This document shows, piece after piece, positions 56,463 to 64,000 of a DNA stretch of 64,000 bases. This stretch comes from Oscillospiraceae bacterium (lineage in GTDB: Bacteria; Bacillota; Clostridia; Oscillospirales; Acutalibacteraceae), in the NCBI GenBank assembly GCA_015066525.1, contig SVOG01000042.1, forward strand, positions 20,207 to 84,206, given 5' to 3'. The position numbers and the translations under genes were made by a program. Position 1 is the first letter of the stretch; each line of letters opens with the position of its first letter. The notes below the pieces were generated by a model that saw only the letters and a list, made by a program, of their open reading frames with translations, was not told the DNA's origin and searched no databases.

Positions 56463-58019
56463 ATGAAAAAAGTTGTGATTATCGGAGCGGGACCGGCGGG
56501 ACTGACCGCGGCGGACACCCTGCTCAGAGACGGAAAAGATCAATACGACATCACCATCCTCGAGGAGAGCGACGCCATCGGCGGTATTTCCAAGACCGTA
56601 AACTATAACGGTCACCGTATGGACATCGGCGGTCACCGCTTCTTCTCGAAGGACGAGCGCGTGATGCAGTGGTGGCGCGAGAAACTCCCCGTGCAGGGCG
56701 AGCCCTCCTTCGACGACCGACTGCTCGGCAGGGAGAAAGCACTCTCCCCGGGCGGACCTAACCCCGACAAGGAGGACGAGGTATTCCTCGTGCGCAACAG
56801 ACTGTCACGCATCTACTTCCTCGGCAAATTCTTCGACTATCCGATTTCGCTCAAAGCGCGCACCTTTATTAATATGGGATTCAGGCGCACGGTAAAATCA
56901 GGCGTCACCTATATGGGCTCGCTTCTTCACAAGCGCGAGGAAAAGAGCCTCGAGGATTTATACATCAACCATTTCGGCAGGGAGCTGTACTCCCTCTTCT
57001 TCGAGGGTTACACCGAGAAACTCTGGGGACGGCACCCGAGCCAGATTGACCCGTCGTGGGGTAAGCAGCGCGTCAAGGGTATCTCCGTGCGCGAGGTCGT
57101 GCGCGATGCTTTTGCCAAAGTCATCGGCAAGGAGCGCGCGACAAAAGAAACCTCGCTCATCGAGGAATTCAACTATCCGAAATACGGTCCCGGTCAACTC
57201 TGGGAAAAGGTCGCCGGGGACGTCGTAAACGGCGGCGCCACGCTGATACAAAACGCAAAAGCCGTCGGCATTGACGCTAATGGCAGCACTTTAAGCGCCG
57301 TCACCTACGAAAAAAACGGCGAGAGAATTACTGTGGACGCCGATATCGTGCTGTCCTCAATGCCCATAAAAGATTTGGTCGCGGCAATGAATTTCGAGGT
57401 GCCCGCGGACATCCGCCGCATCGCAAACGGACTGCCCTACCGTGATTTTGTGACCGTCGGTCTGCTCGTCGACAAACTCAAGGTAAAGAACGAGACCGAT
57501 ATAAAAACGCTCGGCAATATCGTGCCCGACTGCTGGATTTATGTGCAGGACACGGGTGTCAAGCTCGGCAGAATCCAGGTGTTTAACAACTGGTCGCCCT
57601 ATCTCGTCAAGGACCCCGCGCATACCGTATGGCTCGGACTCGAGTACTTCTGCAACGAGGGCGACGATTTCTGGAATATGAGCGATGCGGACTGCATTCA
57701 ACAGGCAGTGAGCGAACTCGTTTCGATGGGCATCATTGAGTCCGAAGCGGATGTGCTCGACCACCACCGCGAGAAGGTAAAGAAGGCGTACCCCGCCTAT
57801 TTTGACACCTATAGCGAGATGGACAAACTTGTGGCATATCTCAACACCTTCGGCAATCTCTATTGCATCGGCAGAAACGGTCAGCACCGCTATAACAATA
57901 TGGACCACTCGATGGCGACTGCCTTTGAAGCGGTGGCGGCAATCGAAAGCGGCTCCGCGGACAAGACACCGATATGGAATGTCAACACCGAACAATCCTA
58001 CCACGAAAAAAAGAACTGA
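56463..58019 (+). CDS. NAD(P)/FAD-dependent amine oxidoreductase/UDP-galactopyranose mutase-like protein
   Basis: [73 protein letters not shown]. Confidence 0.88.
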   Translation: MKKVVIIGAGPAGLTAADTLLRDGKDQYDITILEESDAIGGISKTVNYNGHRMDIGGHRFFSKDERVMQWWREKLPVQGEPSFDDRLLGREKALSPGGPNPDKEDEVFLVRNRLSRIYFLGKFFDYPISLKARTFINMGFRRTVKSGVTYMGSLLHKREEKSLEDLYINHFGRELYSLFFEGYTEKLWGRHPSQIDPSWGKQRVKGISVREVVRDAFAKVIGKERATKETSLIEEFNYPKYGPGQLWEKVAGDVVNGGATLIQNAKAVGIDANGSTLSAVTYEKNGERITVDADIVLSSMPIKDLVAAMNFEVPADIRRIANGLPYRDFVTVGLLVDKLKVKNETDIKTLGNIVPDCWIYVQDTGVKLGRIQVFNNWSPYLVKDPAHTVWLGLEYFCNEGDDFWNMSDADCIQQAVSELVSMGIIESEADVLDHHREKVKKAYPAYFDTYSEMDKLVAYLNTFGNLYCIGRNGQHRYNNMDHSMATAFEAVAAIESGSADKTPIWNVNTEQSYHEKKN

Positions 58020-58030
58020 TAAAAATAGCA

Positions 58031-58056
58031 GAGCCTCAGGAACAGACCTGAGGCTC
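58031..58056. terminator. Bidirectional terminator hairpin
   Basis: GAGCCTCAGGAACAGACCTGAGGCTC between convergent genes. Confidence 0.75.
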
Positions 58057-58071
58057 AAAAATTAATCTTTA

Positions 58072-58596
58072 TTATAATGTATAGCCGAGAAGTGCTGTGT
58101 CGAGACGGGTAAAGATTTCGCGGTAGTTGCTGCTCTCCTTCTGTATCTCAGAGACGACGAGCGACGTAAAAGCGCCCGAAAGCAGCGCGACGAGGAATTC
58201 CGTCGTTCTGGCGGCGGCAAACGCTTCGCCCTTCTTGCGCTCAAAATAGAGATAGAGACACTTGGTAAAGCTCGCGGAAATCAGATTATACACCAGCACA
58301 AACGACTGCGAATAAAGCGCCTTGCGCATCAGGGTGTCGTACTTGGTAAAGAAATTGATATATCCCTCGGAATAATCCGTCCAGTTATCCGCCTGGGTAT
58401 GGGAACAAATCTGTCTTGTCTCCGCGTCGAAGGCATAACGGAGCATCTGGTCAATGTCGTCAAAATGATAATAAAATGTCTGCCTGCTTATGTCGCACAT
58501 TTCCACCAAATCGGTCACCGTTATTCTGTCGAATTCCTCGCGCTCAATCAACTCGAGATACGCAGAAACAATAGCGTCCTTTGTCTTGGAAGACAT
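58072..58596 (-). CDS. TetR/AcrR family regulator
   Basis: AYLELIEREEFDRITVTDLVEMCDISRQTFYYHFDDIDQMLRYAF. Confidence 0.9.
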   Translation of the reverse strand: MSSKTKDAIVSAYLELIEREEFDRITVTDLVEMCDISRQTFYYHFDDIDQMLRYAFDAETRQICSHTQADNWTDYSEGYINFFTKYDTLMRKALYSQSFVLVYNLISASFTKCLYLYFERKKGEAFAAARTTEFLVALLSGAFTSLVVSEIQKESSNYREIFTRLDTALLGYTL

Positions 58597-58624
58597 AACG
58601 ATTCTCCTTATACATTTTTTAATT

Positions 58625-58661
58625 TATGTTAAAATTATAACATATTTGTGAACAAAATGCA
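58625..58661 (-). promoter_or_regulatory. tetR-like promoter with palindromic operator over the -10
   Basis: Minus strand TTGCAT-17-TATAAT; TATGTTA-N6-TAACATA at 58625-58644. Confidence 0.6.
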
Positions 58662-58670
58662 AGTGGCACA

Positions 58671-58706
58671 AAAAACCGCCGCGGGATGCCCCGTCGGCGG
58701 TCATTT
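58671..58706 (-). terminator. Terminator hairpin after the polysaccharide deacetylase gene
   Basis: AAAAAACCGCCGCGGGATGCCCCGTCGGCGGTCATTTT. Confidence 0.6.
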
Positions 58707-60038
58707 TTACGATGTTTGATTTTTAATGGTTGTCGCGTTGTAATACTGTTCTCCGGGGACGGGTTTCTTGCCCGTTTTTGCCAGGACAAGTTCCTCGCAG
58801 GTCACAAGCTGGTAGCCTTCCTTAATCAGTTTCGGCACCATACGCGCCACGGCGTCCGCGGTCGAGTCATAAATCTCGTGCATCAGAATGATATCGCCGT
58901 CGCGCACATTCTTAATCACCGCGTTGTATACATGGTCAGCGTTGCGGTACTTCCAGTCCTGGGTATCCAGCGACCAATAGTAGAGCGGCATATTCTCCGC
59001 CTTGCACTCGTTGCGGATAACGGAGGTCGTATTACCGCCGGGCGAACGGAATGCCGTCGGATACTGACCCGTCACCTTGTAAATTGCCTCGGAACATTTC
59101 TTGATATCACTTGCGGTAACATTCTTGCCGTAGTGGTTATGGTTCCAGGTATGGTTCGCCAGTTCGCAGCCGAGTTTTACCTTGCGCTTAAGATTCTTCG
59201 GGTGGTCCTTCGCATTCTGACCGACCATAAAGAAGGTCGCTCTCGCGTGGTACTTCTCGAGCACATCGAGAATCTTATCGGACGCCTTGTTATAGCCCGG
59301 TCCGTCGTCAAAGGTAAGGGCAATCATCGGCTTCTTCTTGTCGATATTATTCGGCATCGCAACCTTTTCCTGAATCTTTGCGGTACCGACCTCGCTCCAC
59401 TTACCAAAGAGCTTACTCTCGCCGTAAGTAATATAAGTGCGTACTCTGACGGCGTAGGTTTCCTTTGCCTTCAGTTTCTCCACTTCATAGGAGGAGGTCG
59501 CCTTATCCTTAATATTCACACTCTCGGCAGCGGAGAAATCCTTGCCGTCGCCCTTCACATACTGGAGCTGGTAGCCGCTCGCCTTGCTGTTAATCTCCCA
59601 CTCAAAACTCAGCTTGCCGACATCCGAAGAAGTCACATTAGAAAGCTTCTGCGTCGCAGGGAGGGTGCAGGCGGTAAGCGTCTCATATTCCTCGCTTTCG
59701 ACATTGCCGTCCTTGTGCTCTTTATAAGCGGTGACGTAGAATTTATATTCCTGCGCCTGCTCGAGTTTCTTCACAGTAAAGGCAGTCGTCTTGGCCCCTT
59801 CAACCGTGCCGACTTTTTCAAAATCCTTGCTGTCGCCCGGGGCGCAGTAAATATTGTAGCCGTCAGCAGCGGAAACCTTCTTCCACTCGAGCGCCACGCC
59901 CGATTCAGCCGTCTTGACAACCTCTGACTTTTCGACATCGGCAACCGTGTTTGACTGCGCATAGGACATCGCCGAAAATGCCGCAATGATAATCAAAACA
60001 ACAAGACAAAGTCCTGCAATTCTTATCTTTCTCGCCAT
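58707..60038 (-). CDS. Secreted polysaccharide deacetylase with fibronectin type III-like repeats
   Basis: N-terminal TM IRIAGLCLVVLIIIAAFSAMSYA; MIALTFDDGPGYNKASDKILDVLEKYHARATFFMVGQN; ELANHTWNHNHYGKN; FRSPGGNT. Confidence 0.92.
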   Translation of the reverse strand: MARKIRIAGLCLVVLIIIAAFSAMSYAQSNTVADVEKSEVVKTAESGVALEWKKVSAADGYNIYCAPGDSKDFEKVGTVEGAKTTAFTVKKLEQAQEYKFYVTAYKEHKDGNVESEEYETLTACTLPATQKLSNVTSSDVGKLSFEWEINSKASGYQLQYVKGDGKDFSAAESVNIKDKATSSYEVEKLKAKETYAVRVRTYITYGESKLFGKWSEVGTAKIQEKVAMPNNIDKKKPMIALTFDDGPGYNKASDKILDVLEKYHARATFFMVGQNAKDHPKNLKRKVKLGCELANHTWNHNHYGKNVTASDIKKCSEAIYKVTGQYPTAFRSPGGNTTSVIRNECKAENMPLYYWSLDTQDWKYRNADHVYNAVIKNVRDGDIILMHEIYDSTADAVARMVPKLIKEGYQLVTCEELVLAKTGKKPVPGEQYYNATTIKNQTS

Positions 60039-60157
60039 TGTATAATTAACTCCTGAAAATTAATCTTATATTAGATTTTATTATATACTTTTACAAATAA
60101 TTCTTCAATATAAAATCTTAAAAATTTTCATCTTTACCAAAACTTAACTTTATAAAA

Positions 60158-60178
60158 GCCCCCGAACGAATCGGGGGC
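60158..60178 (-). terminator. Terminator after pnp
   Basis: GCCCCCGAACGAATCGGGGGC. Confidence 0.7.
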
Positions 60179-60192
60179 GAAAAAATCAGGAA

Positions 60193-62385
60193 TTAGTCGC
60201 GTCTCGGTCTGCGGCGATTATTGTCGCGTCTCGGCTTGCGCGGTACATCCTCAATCTCATTCTCGGGAGTCATTCCCTCAATTTCGATGAGCGCATCACG
60301 GCGGGACAGGTCAATCTTGCCCTCGTCGGTAATGCCGATGCATTTTACCATAATGGAGTCGCCGATATGGACAACATCCTCCACGTTCTCAGTGCGCTTA
60401 ATGTCAAGTCTGGATACGTGAACAAGACCCTCAACGCCGGGAGCAATCTTAGCGAATGCGCCGAAGCCCATAATGCGGGTAACCTCTGCGTTATAGAACG
60501 CGCCGACCTCAGGTCCGTTTACAATAAGACCGATTACGGAAGCCGCGCCGTTGCACTTATCAAGGTCCGTGCCGCATACGGTGATTCTGCCGTCGTCCTC
60601 AGTAATGATTTCAACCTCAAAGGTGGACTGAAGCTCCTTGACTACGCTGCCGCCCTTACCGATAACGGCACCGATTTTGTCAGGATCAATGGTGAAAGTA
60701 ACCATCTTCGGTACATACTTGGAAAGTTCCGGTCTCGGCTCGCTGATAACGGGAAGCATTACCTCGTCGAGGATGTAGTTTCTCGCCTTATGCGTCTTAG
60801 CGAATGCCTCTTTGATAATCTCGGGAGTCAGACCGTGTACTTTGAGGTCCATCTGGATAGCGGTGATACCCTTCTTGGTACCTGCTACCTTAAAGTCCAT
60901 ATCGCCGTAGAAGTCCTCAAGACCCTGGATGTCGACCATTGTCATAAAGTCGCCGTAAACGCCCTCGTCGCCGGTGATAAGACCGCAGGAAATACCTGCT
61001 ACGGGCGCCTTAATCGGTACACCCGCTGCCATAAGAGCAAGGGTGGAGCCGCAGACGGAGCCCTGCGAGGTAGAACCGTTGGAGGAAAGCACCTCGGATA
61101 CGACTCTGATGGCATACGGGAACTCATCAACGGACGGGATAACGGGAAGCAGCGCCTTTTCAGCAAGCGCGCCGTGGCCGATTTCACGGCGTCCGGGACC
61201 TCTCGAAGGTTTCGTCTCGCCTACGGAGTAGGACGGGAAATTGTAGTGGTGGATATATCTCTTCTCGGTCTGCTCATCAAGGCCATCAAGTCTCTGCGCG
61301 TCACTGAGTGTGCCGAGTGTTGCGACAGAAAGCACCTGGGTCTGACCTCTGGTGAAGAGACCCGAGCCGTGTACGCGCGCAAGCAGGTCAACCTCTGCGT
61401 TCAGCGGACGGATTTCGTCGATGCCTCTGCCGTCAACTCTCTTGTGCTCATCCTTGAGCCAAGCGCGGACAACGTGCTTCTGTACAAGGTACATAATCTC
61501 ATCGATCTTCTCGGTGTTATCCTCGAAACGCTCGTCGAATTTTTCGTGAACTGCCTCGTAAATCGGGAGGAGTGCTGCGTCACGGACGGTCTTGTCGTCC
61601 GTGTCGAGTGCTTTCTTAACATCCTCGATGCAGAAGTCCTCAATCTCAGCCATTATCTCAGGGTCCGGATTCGATGACTCGTACTCAAACTTCTCCTTGC
61701 CGACCTCGGCTACGATACCCTTGATGAACTGAACAATCTTCTTGTTCTCCTCGTGACCAGCCATAATCGCATTGAACATCGTGTCGTCGTCGATTTCATT
61801 CGCACCCGCTTCAATCATCGCAACGAGGTCCTCGGTCGATGCTACGGTAAGAACGAGGTCGCTCTTCTCTCTCTGCTCGAGAGTCGGGTTAATCACGATT
61901 TCACCGTCTACAAGACCGACATTGACACCGGAAATCGGTCCGTCCCAAGGAATATCGGAGATAGCAATCGCTGCCGATACACCGATCATCGCCGTAATTT
62001 CGGGGGAGCAGTCGGGGTCAACGGACATTACGGTTGCAACAACCGAGCAGTCGTTACGCAGGTCCTTCGGGAATAGCGGACGAATCGGGCGGTCGATACA
62101 TCTGGAAGTCAGAATCGCCTTTTCGCTCGGTCTTGCCTCTCTTCTCTGGAAGGAGCCGGGAATCTTACCGACGGAATAGAGCTTCTCCTCGTAGTCAACG
62201 CTGAGCGGGAAGAAGTCAACGCCCTCACGGGGCTTAGCGGAAGCGGTTACGTTACAGAGAACTTCCGTCTCACCGTAACGCGCCATAATGGATGCGTTTG
62301 CAAGACCAGCCATCTTACCGGTTTCAAGGGTAAGCTTTCTGCCTGCAAGTTCAGTTTCCCATACTTTGAAATTCTTGAAAAACAT
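60193..62385 (-). CDS. pnp: Polyribonucleotide nucleotidyltransferase
   Basis: ARYGETEVLCNVTASAKPREGVDFFPLSVDYEEKLYSVGKIPGSFQRREARPSEKAILTSRCIDRPIRPLFP; KH and S1 domains. Confidence 0.97.
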   Translation of the reverse strand: MFFKNFKVWETELAGRKLTLETGKMAGLANASIMARYGETEVLCNVTASAKPREGVDFFPLSVDYEEKLYSVGKIPGSFQRREARPSEKAILTSRCIDRPIRPLFPKDLRNDCSVVATVMSVDPDCSPEITAMIGVSAAIAISDIPWDGPISGVNVGLVDGEIVINPTLEQREKSDLVLTVASTEDLVAMIEAGANEIDDDTMFNAIMAGHEENKKIVQFIKGIVAEVGKEKFEYESSNPDPEIMAEIEDFCIEDVKKALDTDDKTVRDAALLPIYEAVHEKFDERFEDNTEKIDEIMYLVQKHVVRAWLKDEHKRVDGRGIDEIRPLNAEVDLLARVHGSGLFTRGQTQVLSVATLGTLSDAQRLDGLDEQTEKRYIHHYNFPSYSVGETKPSRGPGRREIGHGALAEKALLPVIPSVDEFPYAIRVVSEVLSSNGSTSQGSVCGSTLALMAAGVPIKAPVAGISCGLITGDEGVYGDFMTMVDIQGLEDFYGDMDFKVAGTKKGITAIQMDLKVHGLTPEIIKEAFAKTHKARNYILDEVMLPVISEPRPELSKYVPKMVTFTIDPDKIGAVIGKGGSVVKELQSTFEVEIITEDDGRITVCGTDLDKCNGAASVIGLIVNGPEVGAFYNAEVTRIMGFGAFAKIAPGVEGLVHVSRLDIKRTENVEDVVHIGDSIMVKCIGITDEGKIDLSRRDALIEIEGMTPENEIEDVPRKPRRDNNRRRPRRD

Positions 62386-62451
62386 AGTATTACCTCTCTT
62401 TCATTTTAACATTCTCAAAGGGAGGATAATAGTAATAAGTTCAACAGATAA

Positions 62452-62574
62452 GAATGGAGAATGGAAAATGGAGAATGGAGAATTTCGGGTGGGCGTTGCC
62501 CACACCTAAATTAATTATTGCTTGAGCGAAGCGAGTAACCATAATTCTCAATTCTCAACTCTCAATTCTCAATT
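62452..62574. repeat. Heptamer-arm element: (GAATGGA)4 - core - (ATTCTCA)4, between rpsO and pnp
   Basis: Left arm 62452-62484; GGGCGTTGCCCACACC...GCTTGAGCGAAGCGAGTAAC core 62491-62539; right arm 62544-62574. Confidence 0.8.
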
Positions 62575-62631
62575 ATTATACGCTCAACTTACTACTATTT
62601 TTCTTCCTCCGCTTTGATAAAAAACATTTAA

Positions 62632-62658
62632 GCAGACGACACGAAGCGTGCCGTCTGC
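62632..62658 (-). terminator. Hairpin after rpsO (terminator or processing site)
   Basis: GCAGACGACACGAAGCGTGCCGTCTGC. Confidence 0.55.
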
Positions 62659-62665
62659 CGTTTGA

Positions 62666-62986
62666 TTAGTCCTCAGCCTCTGCCTTAACTTCTACTTCAG
62701 CGTCAGCTGTGTTACGCTCGATTGTGTTACGGATACCGAGCTTTGCAATCAGGTCACGATACTCCTGTACATCGTTCTTGTAGATGTAAGCGAGGAGATT
62801 TCTTCTGTGACCAACCATCTTAAGAAGACCGCGGCGGGAGTGATGATCCTTCTTGTGAATCTTGAGGTGCTCGGTGAGTTCGTTAATTCTCGTAGTGAGA
62901 ACAGCAACCTGTACCTGAGCGGAACCTGTGTCACCCTCGTGAATCGCATATTCCTTAATGATAGCCTGCTTTTCTGCCTGTGTCAT
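62666..62986 (-). CDS. rpsO: 30S ribosomal protein S15 with C-terminal acidic extension
   Basis: [68 protein letters not shown]. Confidence 0.97.
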   Translation of the reverse strand: MTQAEKQAIIKEYAIHEGDTGSAQVQVAVLTTRINELTEHLKIHKKDHHSRRGLLKMVGHRRNLLAYIYKNDVQEYRDLIAKLGIRNTIERNTADAEVEVKAEAED

Positions 62987-63081
62987 AATGCATTTCCACC
63001 TTTCATAATATTTGCCATTGCGAACAACACAGTAGCGGGAAGGTGACCCCCGAAACCGAGTAATTCGTTTACAGCGGGTGT

Positions 63082-63110
63082 ATTATAGCATATTAGGTAT
63101 TATTTGTAAA
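63082..63110 (-). promoter_or_regulatory. rpsO promoter
   Basis: Minus strand TTTACA-17-TATAAT. Confidence 0.6.
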
Positions 63111-63196
63111 GAAAAATTTTATCCTCTTTTTTAGTACACTATCCGTTGTGTTTGAATTACAGGGCTTTAGCAGATATTGAAATTGCAAATTTTTGC

Positions 63197-63224
63197 TTGA
63201 CAATCTCTTAAATTATGCTATAAT
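63197..63224 (+). promoter_or_regulatory. rplU operon promoter
   Basis: TTGACA-16-TATAAT. Confidence 0.7.
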
Positions 63225-63234
63225 TTATAAGCCG

Positions 63235-63300
63235 CATATTATGGGTAAGCAAGAGGCACCCCGTGTCCACCCATCGTAGCGAGTCTTACGAAAGGGAACA
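63235..63300 (+). ncRNA. Putative ribosomal protein L21 leader
   Basis: Leader ATTATGGGTAAGCAAGAGGCACCCCGTGTCCACCCAT between promoter and rplU; resembles Firmicutes L21 leaders from memory, not searched. Confidence 0.55.
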
Positions 63301-63307
63301 AGTTACT

Positions 63308-63616
63308 ATGTACGCAGTTATTGAAACAGGCGGTAAGCAGTACAAGGTTGCTGAGGGCGACGTACTCTACATCGAGAAGCTCGGCGTAGACGAGGACGCA
63401 AAGGTTAAGTTTGACAACGTTCTCGCAGTCAGCACTGACCTCGGCTTCAAGTTCGGCAAGGATGTCGAGAAGGCTACCGTTGACGCAAAGGTTCTCAAGA
63501 ACGGCAAGGGAAAGAAAATCACTGTTTTCACCTACAAGCCCAAGAAGAACGAAAAGCGCAAGATGGGTCATCGTCAGCCTTATACCAAGGTTGAGATTAC
63601 CAAAATCAACGCATAA
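63308..63616 (+). CDS. rplU: 50S ribosomal protein L21
   Basis: [49 protein letters not shown]. Confidence 0.97.
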   Translation: MYAVIETGGKQYKVAEGDVLYIEKLGVDEDAKVKFDNVLAVSTDLGFKFGKDVEKATVDAKVLKNGKGKKITVFTYKPKKNEKRKMGHRQPYTKVEITKINA

Positions 63617-63921
63617 TGATACGCATTAATTTTTATTCAGACGGTGAATTACTCACGGGTTTTGAGTGCAAGGGTCACTCTATGAGCGCCGAGCACGGAC
63701 ACGATATCGTCTGTGCGGCAGTATCGAGCGCCTGCCTGATGGCAGCCAATACCGTAACCGAGGTTATGGGGCTCGATGCAGACGCAGCGGCGACCGACGG
63801 CTATATGCGACTCGAGATTCACGGTTCACCGAAGTCGGCTCAGGATTTACTCGGCGGGCTGCGACTCCATCTGACGGAGCTTGCAAACGAGTATCCTGAT
63901 AACATTAAAGTGGAGGTATAA
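63616..63921 (+). CDS. prp: Ribosomal-processing cysteine protease Prp
   Basis: [35 protein letters not shown]. Confidence 0.93.
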   Translation: MIRINFYSDGELLTGFECKGHSMSAEHGHDIVCAAVSSACLMAANTVTEVMGLDADAAATDGYMRLEIHGSPKSAQDLLGGLRLHLTELANEYPDNIKVEV

Positions 63922-63923
63922 CC

Positions 63924-64000
63924 ATGCTTAAGTTAGATATTCAGCTTTTTGCTCATAAAAAAGGTATGGGTTCTACCAAGAACGGCAGAGATTCCGAGTC
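63924..64000 (+). CDS. rpmA: 50S ribosomal protein L27 (partial, truncated by window end)
   Basis: [26 protein letters not shown]. Confidence 0.96.
   Translation, partial: MLKLDIQLFAHKKGMGSTKNGRDSE

Noticed and set aside
62288-62509. 73-aa ORF ending NGEWKMENGEFRVGVAHT
   Set aside because: Peptide is a translation of the GAATGGA heptamer repeat plus the pnp antisense; not a gene
62452-62574. Possible CRISPR-like array (repeated short words)
   Set aside because: Units are 7 bp with no spacers and no cas genes in the window

Overview
64 kb of a Clostridia-type (Firmicutes) chromosome, almost fully coding. Organisation: tail of a TrpX-like ABC transporter operon (1-1468); rny; a Wzy-dependent exopolysaccharide locus with Wzz/tyrosine kinase/priming transferase/glycosyltransferases/radical SAM/Wzy/Wzx/LicD (3817-16075); SDR, GPH-type MFS and fumarase genes; a frameshifted secreted lipase; a gpx-trxB-trxA operon; a secreted toroid-like protein under an apparent cobalamin riboswitch (23596-25405); rlmH, murA, nadBC, IolB-like and PHP genes; an LCAT-like secreted lipase cluster; metF / metH activation domain / metH; GH30, GH127 and galM; a small XRE/DUF4352/NERD islet; FHA-FtsW-PBP; regulators; pnp-rpsO; rplU-prp-rpmA. 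Two signals stand out. (1) An orphan, B12-riboswitch-controlled secreted alpha/alpha-toroid protein with Ig-like C-terminal domains, a candidate extracellular cobalamin-binding ('intrinsic-factor-like') protein. (2) Five intergenic loci built from tandem 7-bp words. The word differs at each locus, but several loci share a GAGCGNAGCGA-type core, suggesting one family of small intercistronic elements. All assignments come from reading the sequence and supplied translations; no database search was run.
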